From positions 124,001-188,000 of the forward strand of contig NZ_KB891929.1 in NCBI RefSeq assembly GCF_000373585.1: a DNA stretch of 64,000 nucleotides, read 5' to 3'. The stretch comes from Streptomyces sp. MspMP-M5 (GTDB taxonomy: Bacteria > Actinomycetota > Actinomycetes > Streptomycetales > Streptomycetaceae). Under the pieces are notes generated by a model, which made no database searches, had not been told where the DNA came from, and saw only the letters and a list, made by a program, of their open reading frames with translations. Made by a program: the position numbers and the translations under genes. Below are positions 36,506 through 44,407 of the stretch, piece by piece (position 1 is the stretch's first letter; the number at the start of each line of letters is the position of its first letter).

Positions 36506-36540
36506 CGGCAGACTCCTGTTCAGGGTGTCGGGATGGGGAC

Positions 36541-36582
36541 CGGGGCGGCGGGCTGTCCTTGTCCGGGAGTGCCGCCGCCCCG
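36541..36582 (-). ncRNA. Conserved leader hairpin, copy 1 (upstream of int)
   Basis: On the plus strand, an 11-bp stem (CGGGGCGGCGG / CCGCCGCCCCG) encloses the 20-nt loop GCTGTCCTTGTCCGGGAGTG, which is identical in copies 2-4. In int mRNA the loop reads CACTCCCGGACAAGGACAGC, and its ACTCC can pair with the int ribosome site GGAGT. The hairpin is 36 nt from the start codon. Confidence 0.75.
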
Positions 36583-36589
36583 GGCGTCG

Positions 36590-36808
36590 TCAAGCAGTTG
36601 CTCGTTTGGCCGCGCGGCGGCGGGCGAGGTACGCGGCCGGCGCGTCGGCGGGGACGCGGCGGAGACGGCCGACGTCGATGGACTCCAACTCTCCGGAGCG
36701 GATGAGCCCGTAGCACGTGGTCCGGCCGATGCGGAGTCGGCGGGCGGCCTCTTCGACGGTGAGGAGGACGAGGGTGGAATCAAATGCGGCGATGTCGGCC
36801 GTGTCCAT
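36590..36808 (-). CDS. xis: Excisionase-like HTH protein
   Basis: A 72-residue MerR/excisionase-fold protein: LLTVEEAARRLRIGRTTCYGLIRSGELESIDVGRLRRVP is a complete winged helix of the Xis/HTH_17 family. The basic C-terminus (YLARRRAAKRATA) fits DNA binding. It is the gene before int on the same strand, with the leader hairpin in the short spacer. It should direct excision and bind near attL or attP; the nearby GTGACGCAG cluster is one possible target. Confidence 0.88.
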   Translation of the reverse strand: MDTADIAAFDSTLVLLTVEEAARRLRIGRTTCYGLIRSGELESIDVGRLRRVPADAPAAYLARRRAAKRATA

Positions 36809-36854
36809 GTAGAGATCCCCTTCGATCAGGGCGAGCTGTCCGAGGTGCGGATTT

Positions 36855-37063
36855 CTGCGTCACCGCGTCACCTGCGTCATGCACGCGTCTGACCTGCGCG
36901 TTTTGGGTGACGCAGAGCATGGGGCGCGCGTCACCGGTGACACAGGCCGTCCGTCACGGTGACGCAGGTGACGCGGCGTGACGCAGAAGGTGGCCGTCTG
37001 CGTCACGGTCGTATGCCCAGGTCACCCCGCATTTTTCGGGTACCCGTGACGCAGGTGACGCAG
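36855..37063. repeat. Iteron-like cluster of GTGACGCAG (candidate replication origin)
   Basis: Within a 425-bp gene-free interval (36809-37233), GTGACGCAG or its complement occurs exactly seven times: starts 36855(-), 36907(+), 36959(+), 36978(+), 36998(-), 37046(+), 37055(+), plus near copies at 36863, 36871 and 36968. The first three exact copies are 52 bp apart. A GTCACCGGTGAC palindrome lies at 36930-36941. It lies between xis and the rep genes, so it is either the replication origin or an Xis/Int accessory-site array. Confidence 0.6.
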
Positions 37064-37175
37064 GGTTCCCCACTTAGGAAAAAGAAAGGGGGTGTCTGTG
37101 GTGGTGCTGCGCGGCTCAGGGCGTGAAGAAGGAGCCGCTTCGCGGCACGTCCATCGCAGGGCGGCGCCGCCGAAC

Positions 37176-37215
37176 AGCAAGAGGAGCACCCCCGGCCGGT
37201 GGTGCTCCTCTTGCT
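37176..37215 (-). terminator. Terminator of the replication/transfer genes
   Basis: AGCAAGAGGAGCACC and GGTGCTCCTCTTGCT form a perfect 15-bp stem around CCCGGCCGGT. It ends 18 bp after the stop of the ATPase gene and closes the minus-strand rep region. Confidence 0.85.
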
Positions 37216-37233
37216 CGTGCGGTCGGGTGTCAG

Positions 37234-38706
37234 TCAGAACGCCTGCTGCTCGTGCGGGGACGTGGCCGGTGAGCGGGTCATCTCGATGTAGCGGCCCTCC
37301 CTGGTGCGGCCCGAGTCGATGAGGACGCCCCGGGCGGCCAGGGTCGGCTGTAGACGCTTGAGACGGTCGGAGAGAACTTTGCCGGTGGTCGGCCACCCCT
37401 TGGGCAGGGGACGGAAGTCCTCGCCGGTGTAGAGGCGGGTGAGGCAGTGCAGCCACTCCGTGGAGGTCATCCGCTGCTCTGCGCCCGGTTCGATGTCTGC
37501 GGCGTGCCTGAGGACGGTCTGTGCCAGAAGGTCACCCTCGATCACGTCGTCGTTGAGGTCGTCCAGGCTGGCCCGGTAAGCGGTGAGCGCCCCGAAACCG
37601 GTCGCCGCGTCGAGCTGCGCGCACAGGTGCGCGAAGTCCGCCATCCGCAGGTCGGTAGGGGTCTCCGCATCGACCGCACGGACCTTCACCGTGAGGTCCA
37701 GGAGAGACCCGAGAACCACGGGCAGAACCTCCGCGTACTCCGCCCACAGCTCCGCCTCGGTGCGCCGGACACGGGGCCTCTCCAGCCGCAGCGGCAGGAG
37801 CCGTTCCGCGAGGTCGGGCCGGATGACACCCACATCGATGCCGGTCAGCAGCAGGGGGCGACGGTAACGGGCACGGAACACGTCTCCGTCGGTAAAGAGG
37901 GCGCGCTTGACGTTCTCGGCGCCGGTGACGATGCAGCACATGGCGTCGGACAGGTCCGGGGTCATGTGGGAGAGGTTGTCCAGGGCGGTGACCCAACCGG
38001 CAGCCACCGCCGCGATCAGGTTCTCTTCGTCCTTGGGAGCGCGGCGCAGGTCGCCGCTCATGCCCTCGATGATCCGCACGAGCATGCGGCCCCCGGTGGA
38101 CTTGCCCGCCCCCTGCGGCCCGGTGAGGAAGGGGGCGGGGACGGGCACGGACGGCCCAAGGCAGCCGATCAGCCAGGCGATAGCCAGGCACTCGGTCTCC
38201 GCGTTGGCGAAGTTGCAGAGCCGCAGCAGGAGGTCGATGCCCTTGCCGTCGGTGTCCTTGGCCGGCAGGGGCAGTTCCCCGGTGAGCTGGGTGCGCCGCC
38301 AGCACACCTCGCGCGGATCGGGGATGGCGATGTCCCACCCGGTGGGGTGGATGCGGACGGACTGGCCGTCGCTGCGCCCCAGGTCCAGCCACGTCGCCCC
38401 GTCGAATCCGGGCGCAACGCGGATATGGACGGGCTGTACGTCCTCGGTCAGCGCAAGTGCTTCGATCAAGTCCAACGCCTCCTTAAGGGCGGTCCCGTTG
38501 AACACGCCGTGCCCGTCGCGGAAGAGACCGACCATGAGTTCCTGGCGGTGGCTGCCCGTCGTGCCCTGGGAACGGATCGGGCGGGCCACGGGGTGGCCAT
38601 TCTTCTGCGCGTACACGGTCCCGTCGGCGGTGCGGAAGTACCGGAAGTGCGCCCGTGCGTAGTCGGTGATGACCTCGCGAGCGGGATTCTTCTCGTCGTC
38701 GGACAC
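37234..38706 (-). CDS. AICE replication ATPase/helicase-like protein
   Basis: A 490-residue protein. Walker A is FLTGPQGAGKSTGGRM near residue 192, followed by VTALDNLSHMTPDLSDAM (Walker B/motif C region) and an Arg-finger-like RYRRPLLLTGID. This is the P-loop core of D5/SF3-type replicative helicases. The N-terminal part (DYARAHFRYFRTADGTVYAQ) is typical of the actinobacterial version. It starts 3 bp after the primase-polymerase stop, so the two are coupled and together probably equal the single RepPP protein of other AICEs. Role: element replication after excision. Confidence 0.85.
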   Translation of the reverse strand: MSDDEKNPAREVITDYARAHFRYFRTADGTVYAQKNGHPVARPIRSQGTTGSHRQELMVGLFRDGHGVFNGTALKEALDLIEALALTEDVQPVHIRVAPGFDGATWLDLGRSDGQSVRIHPTGWDIAIPDPREVCWRRTQLTGELPLPAKDTDGKGIDLLLRLCNFANAETECLAIAWLIGCLGPSVPVPAPFLTGPQGAGKSTGGRMLVRIIEGMSGDLRRAPKDEENLIAAVAAGWVTALDNLSHMTPDLSDAMCCIVTGAENVKRALFTDGDVFRARYRRPLLLTGIDVGVIRPDLAERLLPLRLERPRVRRTEAELWAEYAEVLPVVLGSLLDLTVKVRAVDAETPTDLRMADFAHLCAQLDAATGFGALTAYRASLDDLNDDVIEGDLLAQTVLRHAADIEPGAEQRMTSTEWLHCLTRLYTGEDFRPLPKGWPTTGKVLSDRLKRLQPTLAARGVLIDSGRTREGRYIEMTRSPATSPHEQQAF

Positions 38707-38709
38707 GGC

Positions 38710-39597
38710 CTATACCCCCAGTGCGCTGCGGGCGTTGGCCCACGCGTCGGTGCAGTGCCGGGGGGATTCACCCTTGGCCTGAGCGGCGGTGAACAGTCGC
38801 GCGATGTGCGCGTCGGTGAGGCAGCCACACCGGCCGTGGGCGGCCAGCACGGCGAGGAAGGTCCGGTAGACGGTGGTGTGGACCGCACTGTGCGCCTCGA
38901 TGATGCGCTGCTCGGCCATGCAGATGCCGCGCTCCAGGTAGGCGGGCGTGCGATGACGGCACTCCCCGCCCCCGGTGAGGGCGGGCACGGTGACGACGGG
39001 CCGTGCAGGCCGGACTGTGGAAGGCTTCTTCACGGTCAGCGCGCGCACGACGTCGGGCAAATCGGCCGCGGTGCCTGTTCCCGGACCGAGCCAACGGGCG
39101 TAGGACATGAGCGACTTGATGTCGACGCCGGGCCGGACCGCGTTAGCGGACTGCATTGCGCCCCGGTAGATCCAGTGCTCGCCCCGCGTCGTCGGTACCG
39201 TGCGGGTGGCGGGCAGGTTCTCGTGGGCCCATGCGACGGCTGCCGCGTCGTCCAGATCGACCACCGTCAGCTCCGCACCGCCGGGGTGGTAGGCGATGGC
39301 CGCCGCCTCACGCCAGGCGGACGACCATGCCGGCGAGGTGAGGACTCGGGGGTCGGTGGTGGCTGCGGCCCAGGCGTGGCAGACGCTGGCGCACTCGCAG
39401 GGACCGGCGTTCTTCATGTTCGGCCGGCCGCCGCACGCGTTCCCCTTGCAGGCACGGCAGTTGCCGAACGGGACCTTTCCCGCCCGCAGGGGAAGGACCG
39501 GGACGCCGGCCGCCGCGAGGTGTAGTGCGGTGCGCAGGTGGCTTCCGTCCGGGTGATTCGCATCGACGGGGCGTCGGGCCTTGCAGTCAGGTGTCAT
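38710..39597 (-). CDS. Bifunctional DNA primase/polymerase (archaeo-eukaryotic type)
   Basis: A 295-residue AEP-fold protein. Motif I is ELTVVDLDDAAAV (the D-x-D metal pair), II is TTRGEHWIYRG, and III is RPGVDIKSL. A cysteine cluster near residues 50-75 (CRACKGNACGG to CECASVCHAW) looks zinc-binding and is common in Prim-Pol proteins of AICEs. The C-terminal ~90 residues are helical. It starts 40 nt after leader hairpin copy 2. It would prime and copy the excised circle together with the adjacent ATPase. Confidence 0.9.
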   Translation of the reverse strand: MTPDCKARRPVDANHPDGSHLRTALHLAAAGVPVLPLRAGKVPFGNCRACKGNACGGRPNMKNAGPCECASVCHAWAAATTDPRVLTSPAWSSAWREAAAIAYHPGGAELTVVDLDDAAAVAWAHENLPATRTVPTTRGEHWIYRGAMQSANAVRPGVDIKSLMSYARWLGPGTGTAADLPDVVRALTVKKPSTVRPARPVVTVPALTGGGECRHRTPAYLERGICMAEQRIIEAHSAVHTTVYRTFLAVLAAHGRCGCLTDAHIARLFTAAQAKGESPRHCTDAWANARSALGV

Positions 39598-39636
39598 GCT
39601 GTAGGTCTCCTGTTCTGCTACGTCGGGATTGGAGAC

Positions 39637-39680
39637 CGTGGGCGGCGGGCTGTCCTTGTCCGGGAGTGCCGCCGCCCACG
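39637..39680 (-). ncRNA. Conserved leader hairpin, copy 2 (upstream of primase-polymerase)
   Basis: A 12-bp perfect stem (CGTGGGCGGCGG / CCGCCGCCCACG) around the invariant 20-nt loop. The outer stem differs from copy 1 with pairing kept (GTGGG/CCCAC against GGGG/CCCC). It is 40 nt before the start codon and just after the stop of the upstream small gene. Confidence 0.75.
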
Positions 39681-39687
39681 GGCGGAG

Positions 39688-39957
39688 CTAGAAGGGCGGT
39701 TCGTTGCTGTAGCCGCCGGGCGGGGTGCGACGCAGGGCGCGAGGCAAGCGCGGCAGGGGCATCAGGAGCCACCGGCGGGTCTCGTCCCAGCAGGTGCAGG
39801 GCTCCCAATCGGTGCCGGCGTACTCGCCGTTGTAGTCGCCGTAGTCGTGCGGGGTGCCGCCGTCGCCCGCGCAGTTCGGGCAGGCGGGGCGTGGGGTGTC
39901 GGTGAGGACCAGGGATCGGCGGGGCCAGTGGGCAACCTGAATGCGCAGTCGGATCAC
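39688..39957 (-). CDS. Small Cys-containing AICE protein
   Basis: An 89-residue protein. CPNCAGDGG and EPCTCWDE could form a zinc-ribbon-like CxxC...CxC site. The C-terminus is basic. GTG start with AAGGAG upstream. It lies between a Spd-like membrane gene and the primase in the same direction. No family recognised; similar small zinc-ribbon proteins recur in Streptomyces elements. Confidence 0.65.
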   Translation of the reverse strand: MIRLRIQVAHWPRRSLVLTDTPRPACPNCAGDGGTPHDYGDYNGEYAGTDWEPCTCWDETRRWLLMPLPRLPRALRRTPPGGYSNEPPF

Positions 39958-39976
39958 GGGCGTTGATCTCCTTCTG

Positions 39977-40441
39977 TCAGCCGTAGAACTTGTTCCGTTT
40001 GATGACGGCCTTGCGGATGTTGACCGTCGTCTGGCCGCCCGCCCCGCGGCTGGTGAAGACCTGTACGGCGACCCAGCCGCCGAAGATGACGGCGGCGAGG
40101 ACGATGAGCTGGTGGATGAGGGCTGCGAGTGCGGCGATGAACGTGGTGAGCAGGATCAGCCCGCCGCACATCGCGCCGAACCCGATGCCCCCGAGGGCGA
40201 TGTTCACTGCCGCGCGGGAAACCGGCGGCTTGGCAGCGACCGGTTCGGGCTTGGCGGGTTCGATGGCGTAGCCGGTGACGACCCGCCCGTCGGGCAGGAC
40301 CACGCTCGCCACGGTCGGGGTGGTGCCGGGCTGGACGCGAACGAGCGGTGCCGTGGCGGGCACGGCGGGGGTGATGGGGGTGGGCTGGTGGACTTCCACG
40401 GGCCGTTCCGGGGGCGCGTGGCGGGCGGGTTCGGGGTACAT
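39977..40441 (-). CDS. Spd-like small membrane protein (plasmid spread)
   Basis: A 154-residue protein with a Pro/Val-rich N-terminal ~75 residues, two adjacent membrane helices (NIALGGIGFGAMCGGLILLTT and ALAALIHQLIVLAAVIFGGW), and a basic tail. Length and layout resemble SpdD/SpdB proteins that help mycelial spread of Streptomyces plasmids. The start at 40441 has GGAAGG upstream; a longer open frame upstream lacks this signal. Function inferred from layout. Confidence 0.65.
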   Translation of the reverse strand: MYPEPARHAPPERPVEVHQPTPITPAVPATAPLVRVQPGTTPTVASVVLPDGRVVTGYAIEPAKPEPVAAKPPVSRAAVNIALGGIGFGAMCGGLILLTTFIAALAALIHQLIVLAAVIFGGWVAVQVFTSRGAGGQTTVNIRKAVIKRNKFYG

Positions 40442-40466
40442 GCGGAATCCCTTCCGGTGCCGGGCT

Positions 40467-40643
40467 GGGGAGGCAGTGACACCCCCTACCGGGAGGCTTC
40501 TGAGGGGGCTTTCAGGGGCTGACCTGGGGCGCCTCCCCGCCTCCCCGGAACGGTGTTTTCGCTGATCAAGGCGGGGGATGCGGGGTGGGGAGGCGGTTGG
40601 GGAGTTCTCCCCGCCTCCCCGGCGCGACCGAGTGCGCCTCCCC
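40467..40643. repeat. Six GGGGAGGC octamers after tra (candidate clt); two form a hairpin
   Basis: In the gene-free 206 bp between tra and the Spd-like gene, the octamer GCCTCCCC occurs at 40531, 40539 (tandem), 40613 and 40636, and its complement GGGGAGGC at 40467 and 40587. TraB-type translocases recognise clusters of 8-bp repeats (TRS) within clt near their gene, so this is a good clt candidate. The copies at 40587 and 40613 also pair as a 10-bp hairpin that may terminate tra. Confidence 0.55.
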
Positions 40644-40647
40644 GCAT

Positions 40648-42654
40648 TCAGGAGGCGGAAGCGGAACCGTCTTCGTCGCGTTCGGCGAGCGCGCGGGCGA
40701 CGTCGTCGCGGCGGACAACCATGCGGCCGTGGGACTTGTACGGCTCCACTCCGGCTGCCTCCAGCACACGCTTGAGGTCGACGAACGACCAAGTGCCGTA
40801 GGCGTCCTCGTTGAGGATCGCGAGCCGCTTGAGGACGTCCTGGGTGTGCGAGCGCTCCGCGTCGCCCATGACGTGAAAGATGTCGACGAGCGGGTCACGC
40901 TCCTCGCCCCGCTCGATGGCGTGCAGGGTGGTGACGCCGCTCCGCAGCGCCTTGGCCCGGTCGGCGATCGCCTCGGCCGGGTCGTCGTCGATGAAGTGGG
41001 TGCGCACCGTGATGGACGACTGCCCCTTGGGCATGTCGATGCCGTCGGAGGCGACGACCAGGGTCCCCTTGTCCAGACCCTGTCGCAGCAGGTGCGGGGC
41101 GGCGCCGTCGTCGACGGCCTTGTCACCCAGCGCCATACGCGACTGAGACTCGGTTCCCACCACCAGCGAGGCGCGGGTGTGGGCGCCCTCCCGGACCAGC
41201 TTGGGAAGGTTCTGGTCGGTGGGGTCCTGGGTGCCCAGCCACATCAGCACGTCGACCGCACGACCCTGGTTGTTGATCTTACGGACGGCCATGAAGAACC
41301 GGGAAGTGGCCTTGGAGCCGCCGTACGGCCGCTTCTTGTCGTCGACAGCGGGGCACATGAACGCCACCTGCGCTTCGTCCACGATCACGATGAGCGGTGG
41401 GAAGACGGCCCCCGGGTCTGCGCGGCGCGCCTCGATCCGGCGGTTCATCTCTTCGACGGCGTCCTCCGCCATCTCGGTGACCTGGATGACGTGGTCATCG
41501 GACGGTCCCTGGATGAGGACGTCGGCGATGCCGTCGAACATCGCCCAGTCCCCAACCCCCTTGAGGTCGCCCAGCCAGAACTGTACCGACCGGTCCAGCG
41601 CCAGCCACAGAGCCAGCGCCCGCAGGGACGCGGTCTTGCCCTGGTTGGAACGGCCGGTGATCAGCAGGTGGCGCTGATACACGCTCAACTCCGCGGCGTC
41701 CCCGCGCAGATCCTGGCCCCACGGAGCCTTCCCCGTCTTGTAGTTCGCGGTCAGTGTCTCGTCCGTGACCAGCGGGGACGGGCCGATCGGCTCGTCCAGC
41801 GCGCCGGAGTCGGCGATCCACAGCCGGACCGTGCGGGCTGCGGTCGGGATGGTGATGAACACTTCGTGTTCGTGGCGGGTCAGGTTCTCCGCCAGCTTCC
41901 TGCGGCGCTGCTGCACCTCGTTCGTCGACACCCCCGAGGGCAAGGTGACGTCGACTTCAACACCGCATCCGGCGATGGTGATCGGGCCGAGCATCGAGGC
42001 GCCGGAGTCGCCCATCTCCTTGATGGCGTTGCGCAGCGCCGGCACTCCCAGGTCCCGCAGCGCCTTGACCACGATGGACGGGGTGATCGGCTCCCCCTCG
42101 CCGGAGCAGACGTTGGTGGGAAGCGCCCACTGCGGTGCGGCCTGCTGATGCCGCCCCACCGCCCACAGTCCGAGCAGCGCGAACAGCGGCCCGAGGGTGA
42201 TCGCGTAGGGCCACACCACTTGCACAATGGTGATCATCAGGGCGATGAAGTCGATGACTGCCTTGATGGGGGTGACCATGTCGGTGACGTCCTTGTTGGC
42301 AATGGCCAGGACGATGCCGAGGGCGACCAGGGAGCCGATGCCCATGCCGGTGCCGACCAGGGCGCCCTTGGCAGCCTCGACCGGGGAGTGCAGCAGGTCC
42401 ATGCGGCGACGGTGACGGGCTTCACGGTAGCGCTGCCCGCGCTCCTCCCACTCGGTGGCCGCCTCGTAGTTCCCGGCAGCCTCCGCTGTGCGGAGCATGC
42501 GTTCATAGCGGGCGGCGGTGCGGCCGTCCCATGTACGTCGGGCCACGATCCGCGCCCCGCCGGCGACGTAGAGGCCGTGCCGGGCGGCTGCCCGCGCGGC
42601 CGTCACGGTCCGCTCATCGGTGACGGCGCGGCGGACAGCACGCCCGGAGCGCAC
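40648..42654 (-). CDS. tra: FtsK/SpoIIIE-type conjugal DNA translocase (TraB/TraSA-like)
   Basis: A 668-residue motor that would pump double-stranded DNA between hyphae. Two hydrophobic stretches near residues 95-120 and 130-175 anchor it. Walker A is ITGRSNQGKTASL, Walker B is PLIVIVDEAQVAFM. The C-terminal ~60 residues (WSFVDLKRVLEAAGVEPYKS and on) are a winged helix, the part of TraB that reads clt octamers. The first start available in this frame is GTG 42654, after an in-frame TGA. The overlapping ORF at 42603-42770 looks like its true N-terminus in another frame. Confidence 0.9.
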   Translation of the reverse strand: MRSGRAVRRAVTDERTVTAARAAARHGLYVAGGARIVARRTWDGRTAARYERMLRTAEAAGNYEAATEWEERGQRYREARHRRRMDLLHSPVEAAKGALVGTGMGIGSLVALGIVLAIANKDVTDMVTPIKAVIDFIALMITIVQVVWPYAITLGPLFALLGLWAVGRHQQAAPQWALPTNVCSGEGEPITPSIVVKALRDLGVPALRNAIKEMGDSGASMLGPITIAGCGVEVDVTLPSGVSTNEVQQRRRKLAENLTRHEHEVFITIPTAARTVRLWIADSGALDEPIGPSPLVTDETLTANYKTGKAPWGQDLRGDAAELSVYQRHLLITGRSNQGKTASLRALALWLALDRSVQFWLGDLKGVGDWAMFDGIADVLIQGPSDDHVIQVTEMAEDAVEEMNRRIEARRADPGAVFPPLIVIVDEAQVAFMCPAVDDKKRPYGGSKATSRFFMAVRKINNQGRAVDVLMWLGTQDPTDQNLPKLVREGAHTRASLVVGTESQSRMALGDKAVDDGAAPHLLRQGLDKGTLVVASDGIDMPKGQSSITVRTHFIDDDPAEAIADRAKALRSGVTTLHAIERGEERDPLVDIFHVMGDAERSHTQDVLKRLAILNEDAYGTWSFVDLKRVLEAAGVEPYKSHGRMVVRRDDVARALAERDEDGSASAS

Positions 42655-42770
42655 CCACAGCGGACGGGCGCGGGCGGCGCCGGGTCAGGCACCACCGTGA
42701 GGGTGGTCACCGTTGCAGGCTCGACGGGAGGTTCGGTGTTCTTGTGCAGGTGCACGACAGTGTCACCCAT
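42603..42770 (-). pseudogene. Possible frameshifted N-terminus of tra
   Basis: A 55-residue ORF with a good start (ATG 42770 behind AGGAG) that overlaps the start of tra by 52 bp in a different frame. It reads MGDTVVHLHKNTEPPVEPAT, then VVPDPAPPAPVRC. After the C-rich tract near 42665-42690, a -1 shift would join it to ARPLWVRSGRAV of tra. Either one base has been lost here, or tra starts at GTG and this is a separate coupled peptide. Confidence 0.45.
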
Positions 42771-42820
42771 GATGGGAAGGCTCCTGACTGCCCCTTTGAG
42801 GGCGGGAGTAGGTACAAGGA

Positions 42821-42862
42821 GCCGGGGTGGCCGTGTCCGCGGAAAGAGGCGGTCACCCCGGC
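42821..42862 (-). other. Hairpin upstream of the tra start (possibly a divergent leader)
   Basis: GCCGGGGTG and CACCCCGGC form a 9-bp stem with a 24-nt loop, 51 nt before ATG 42770. Position and an AGTCAGGAG ribosome site resemble the four conserved leaders, but the loop sequence is different, so membership is uncertain. Confidence 0.35.
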
Positions 42863-42879
42863 ACCGGGCAGGGATCTGG

Positions 42880-43197
42880 TCACCACCAGCCGGAAGACTT
42901 CTTCTGGGCCTTGGCGCGGGCGGACTCGGTGAGGAGCCGCTGACGCTCGCTGTGCAGGGCGGTCAGCTCCGCGTTCAGTCGCGTCTCGGCGGCGGAAGCG
43001 GTGGCCTCCATCTGGTTCTCGGCACGGCCGGCGCTGCGGCCCCGGGCGACGCGGTAGGAACCGCTGGCCGCCGCGCGGGCCATCGCGCGGCGCTCGCGGC
43101 CGTTCAGCGGCCACAACTCGCCCCGGCGGACCGCTTCCAACTTCTTCTCAGTGGACCGAATCTCCCGGTCCAGGCGACGCAGGTCGGGGTTACCCAT
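42880..43197 (-). CDS. Small coiled-coil AICE protein
   Basis: A 105-residue, highly basic and helical protein. Residues 5-30 and 60-100 are heptad-like (RLDREIRSTEKKLEAVRRG, AETRLNAELTALHSERQRLL). No catalytic motif. Its start overlaps the stop of the next upstream gene (ATGA). It belongs to the chain of small genes leading into tra. Function unknown. Confidence 0.65.
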   Translation of the reverse strand: MGNPDLRRLDREIRSTEKKLEAVRRGELWPLNGRERRAMARAAASGSYRVARGRSAGRAENQMEATASAAETRLNAELTALHSERQRLLTESARAKAQKKSSGWW

Positions 43198-43544
43198 CAG
43201 GTACTCCTCAGCGAGTCGGAGGCATCGAGGTAGGTGCAGAGTGCACAGGTGCCGGTCGAGGCGGGGATGACGTAGCCGGCATCACGGCGGCACTGCGGGC
43301 AGGTGCGGCGGGCGGCGTTGGCCTTGGCCAGTGCGGCCCGCCGGGCGGGCGTCATCGGGCGGACCGGCTTGGCCAAGTCGACCCGGTAGAGATAGGCGAC
43401 CAGCGGCCCCCGGCGACGGCGCGGCCGTTCGAGCTGCGCCACCACCGGCTGCCCACCGGGCCGCAGCCCCCGGGCACGCAGTTGGCGACGCGTGGCGTAG
43501 CCGTCCGGGGCAAGGCGCCACCGGAAAACCGGCAGCGCGCCCAT
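43197..43544 (-). CDS. RRQRL-motif zinc-binding AICE protein
   Basis: A 115-residue protein starting MGALPVFRWRLAPDGYATRR. The RRQLRARGLRPGG segment matches the RRQRL motif family found in Streptomyces mobile elements, and CPQCRRDAG...CALC forms a four-Cys zinc site near the C-terminus. The ATG at 43544 overlaps the upstream stop; the longer open frame lacks that coupling. Function unknown; a nucleic-acid-binding role is plausible. Confidence 0.8.
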   Translation of the reverse strand: MGALPVFRWRLAPDGYATRRQLRARGLRPGGQPVVAQLERPRRRRGPLVAYLYRVDLAKPVRPMTPARRAALAKANAARRTCPQCRRDAGYVIPASTGTCALCTYLDASDSLRST

Positions 43545-44407
43545 CAGGCGGCCACGCGCTTCCACGCAGCACGCAATCGAACCTCGGAGGCGGAGTGCCC
43601 GGCCGCGCGGAAGCGGGCGGACATCTCGCGGTAGGACAAGGGCGGTGTCCGGCTGGTGCGGATCTCCTCCACCACCTCATCTAGCGCGTCATCGGTAAGG
43701 GCGGGTGTCGCGTCCAGGGCGGGAGCCCTGACCGGTTCGGAGGGGCCCCACACGGGAAGCTCCCACCGGGGCGTGACGCCCAGCGTGACGGGGGTCGTCA
43801 CGCTGGTCAGCGCCTTGCCGGTCTCCTCACCCGCCCGCGCCGTCTCCAGCGTCGACCACGCCTTGGAGAGCGTCTTGGCGGTCTCGGCCTGGACGCGTGC
43901 GACGCGTGCCCCTGCCCCCGTCACGGCCGTCAACCGGGTCTCCTCCGTGGCCGCTTCAGCCCGCAGCCGGGCACGTGCCACGGCCGCCTCGTCCCGGGCT
44001 TCTTGCTGGATACCGCGGATCGACTCCAGCGCCCTCGGGGTGAGCGCCGTGCGCTCCCACAGCCCATGGACCAGCCACAGCGCCTTGGCAGCGATCGGCA
44101 GCCACGCCACGGCCAACCACGCGCCGGCCGATTGGGCAGCGGTGACCGCGTGGGCAACCAGGACACCAGCCGCCAGCAGACCGAAGCACCAGCCCACGGC
44201 GGTCACCGCACGGGAGTGGTCGCCTTGCGCGGCAAGCCGCCGCTCGTAAGCGAGGGTCGCCAACCAACCGCCATCGATCCCCAGGCCGACGACCAGCGCG
44301 ACCATCCACGGCACAGCCGTGCCCAGCCACATCACGACCACGGCCAGAGTGAGCACCATGGACACCGCCGTCATCGCCACGGCGGGCAGCACGGTCTTCG
44401 CCTTCAT
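43544..44407 (-). CDS. SpdB2-like membrane protein
   Basis: A 287-residue protein. Four membrane helices lie in residues 8-135 (AVAMTAVSMVLTLAVVVMWL, WMVALVVGLGIDGGWLATL, VGWCFGLLAAGVLVAHAV, WLAVAWLPIAAKALWLVHGL). A cytoplasmic coiled coil and a C-terminal helix-turn (LSYREMSARFRAAGHSASEVRLRAAW) that looks DNA-binding follow. This layout fits SpdB2-type spread proteins, which work with TraB to move DNA through septal walls. ATGA overlaps on both sides. Confidence 0.75.
   Translation of the reverse strand: MKAKTVLPAVAMTAVSMVLTLAVVVMWLGTAVPWMVALVVGLGIDGGWLATLAYERRLAAQGDHSRAVTAVGWCFGLLAAGVLVAHAVTAAQSAGAWLAVAWLPIAAKALWLVHGLWERTALTPRALESIRGIQQEARDEAAVARARLRAEAATEETRLTAVTGAGARVARVQAETAKTLSKAWSTLETARAGEETGKALTSVTTPVTLGVTPRWELPVWGPSEPVRAPALDATPALTDDALDEVVEEIRTSRTPPLSYREMSARFRAAGHSASEVRLRAAWKRVAA

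Noticed and set aside
36855..37063. A CRISPR array
   Set aside because: The repeats are 9 bp, in both orientations and irregularly spaced, with no spacers and no cas genes.
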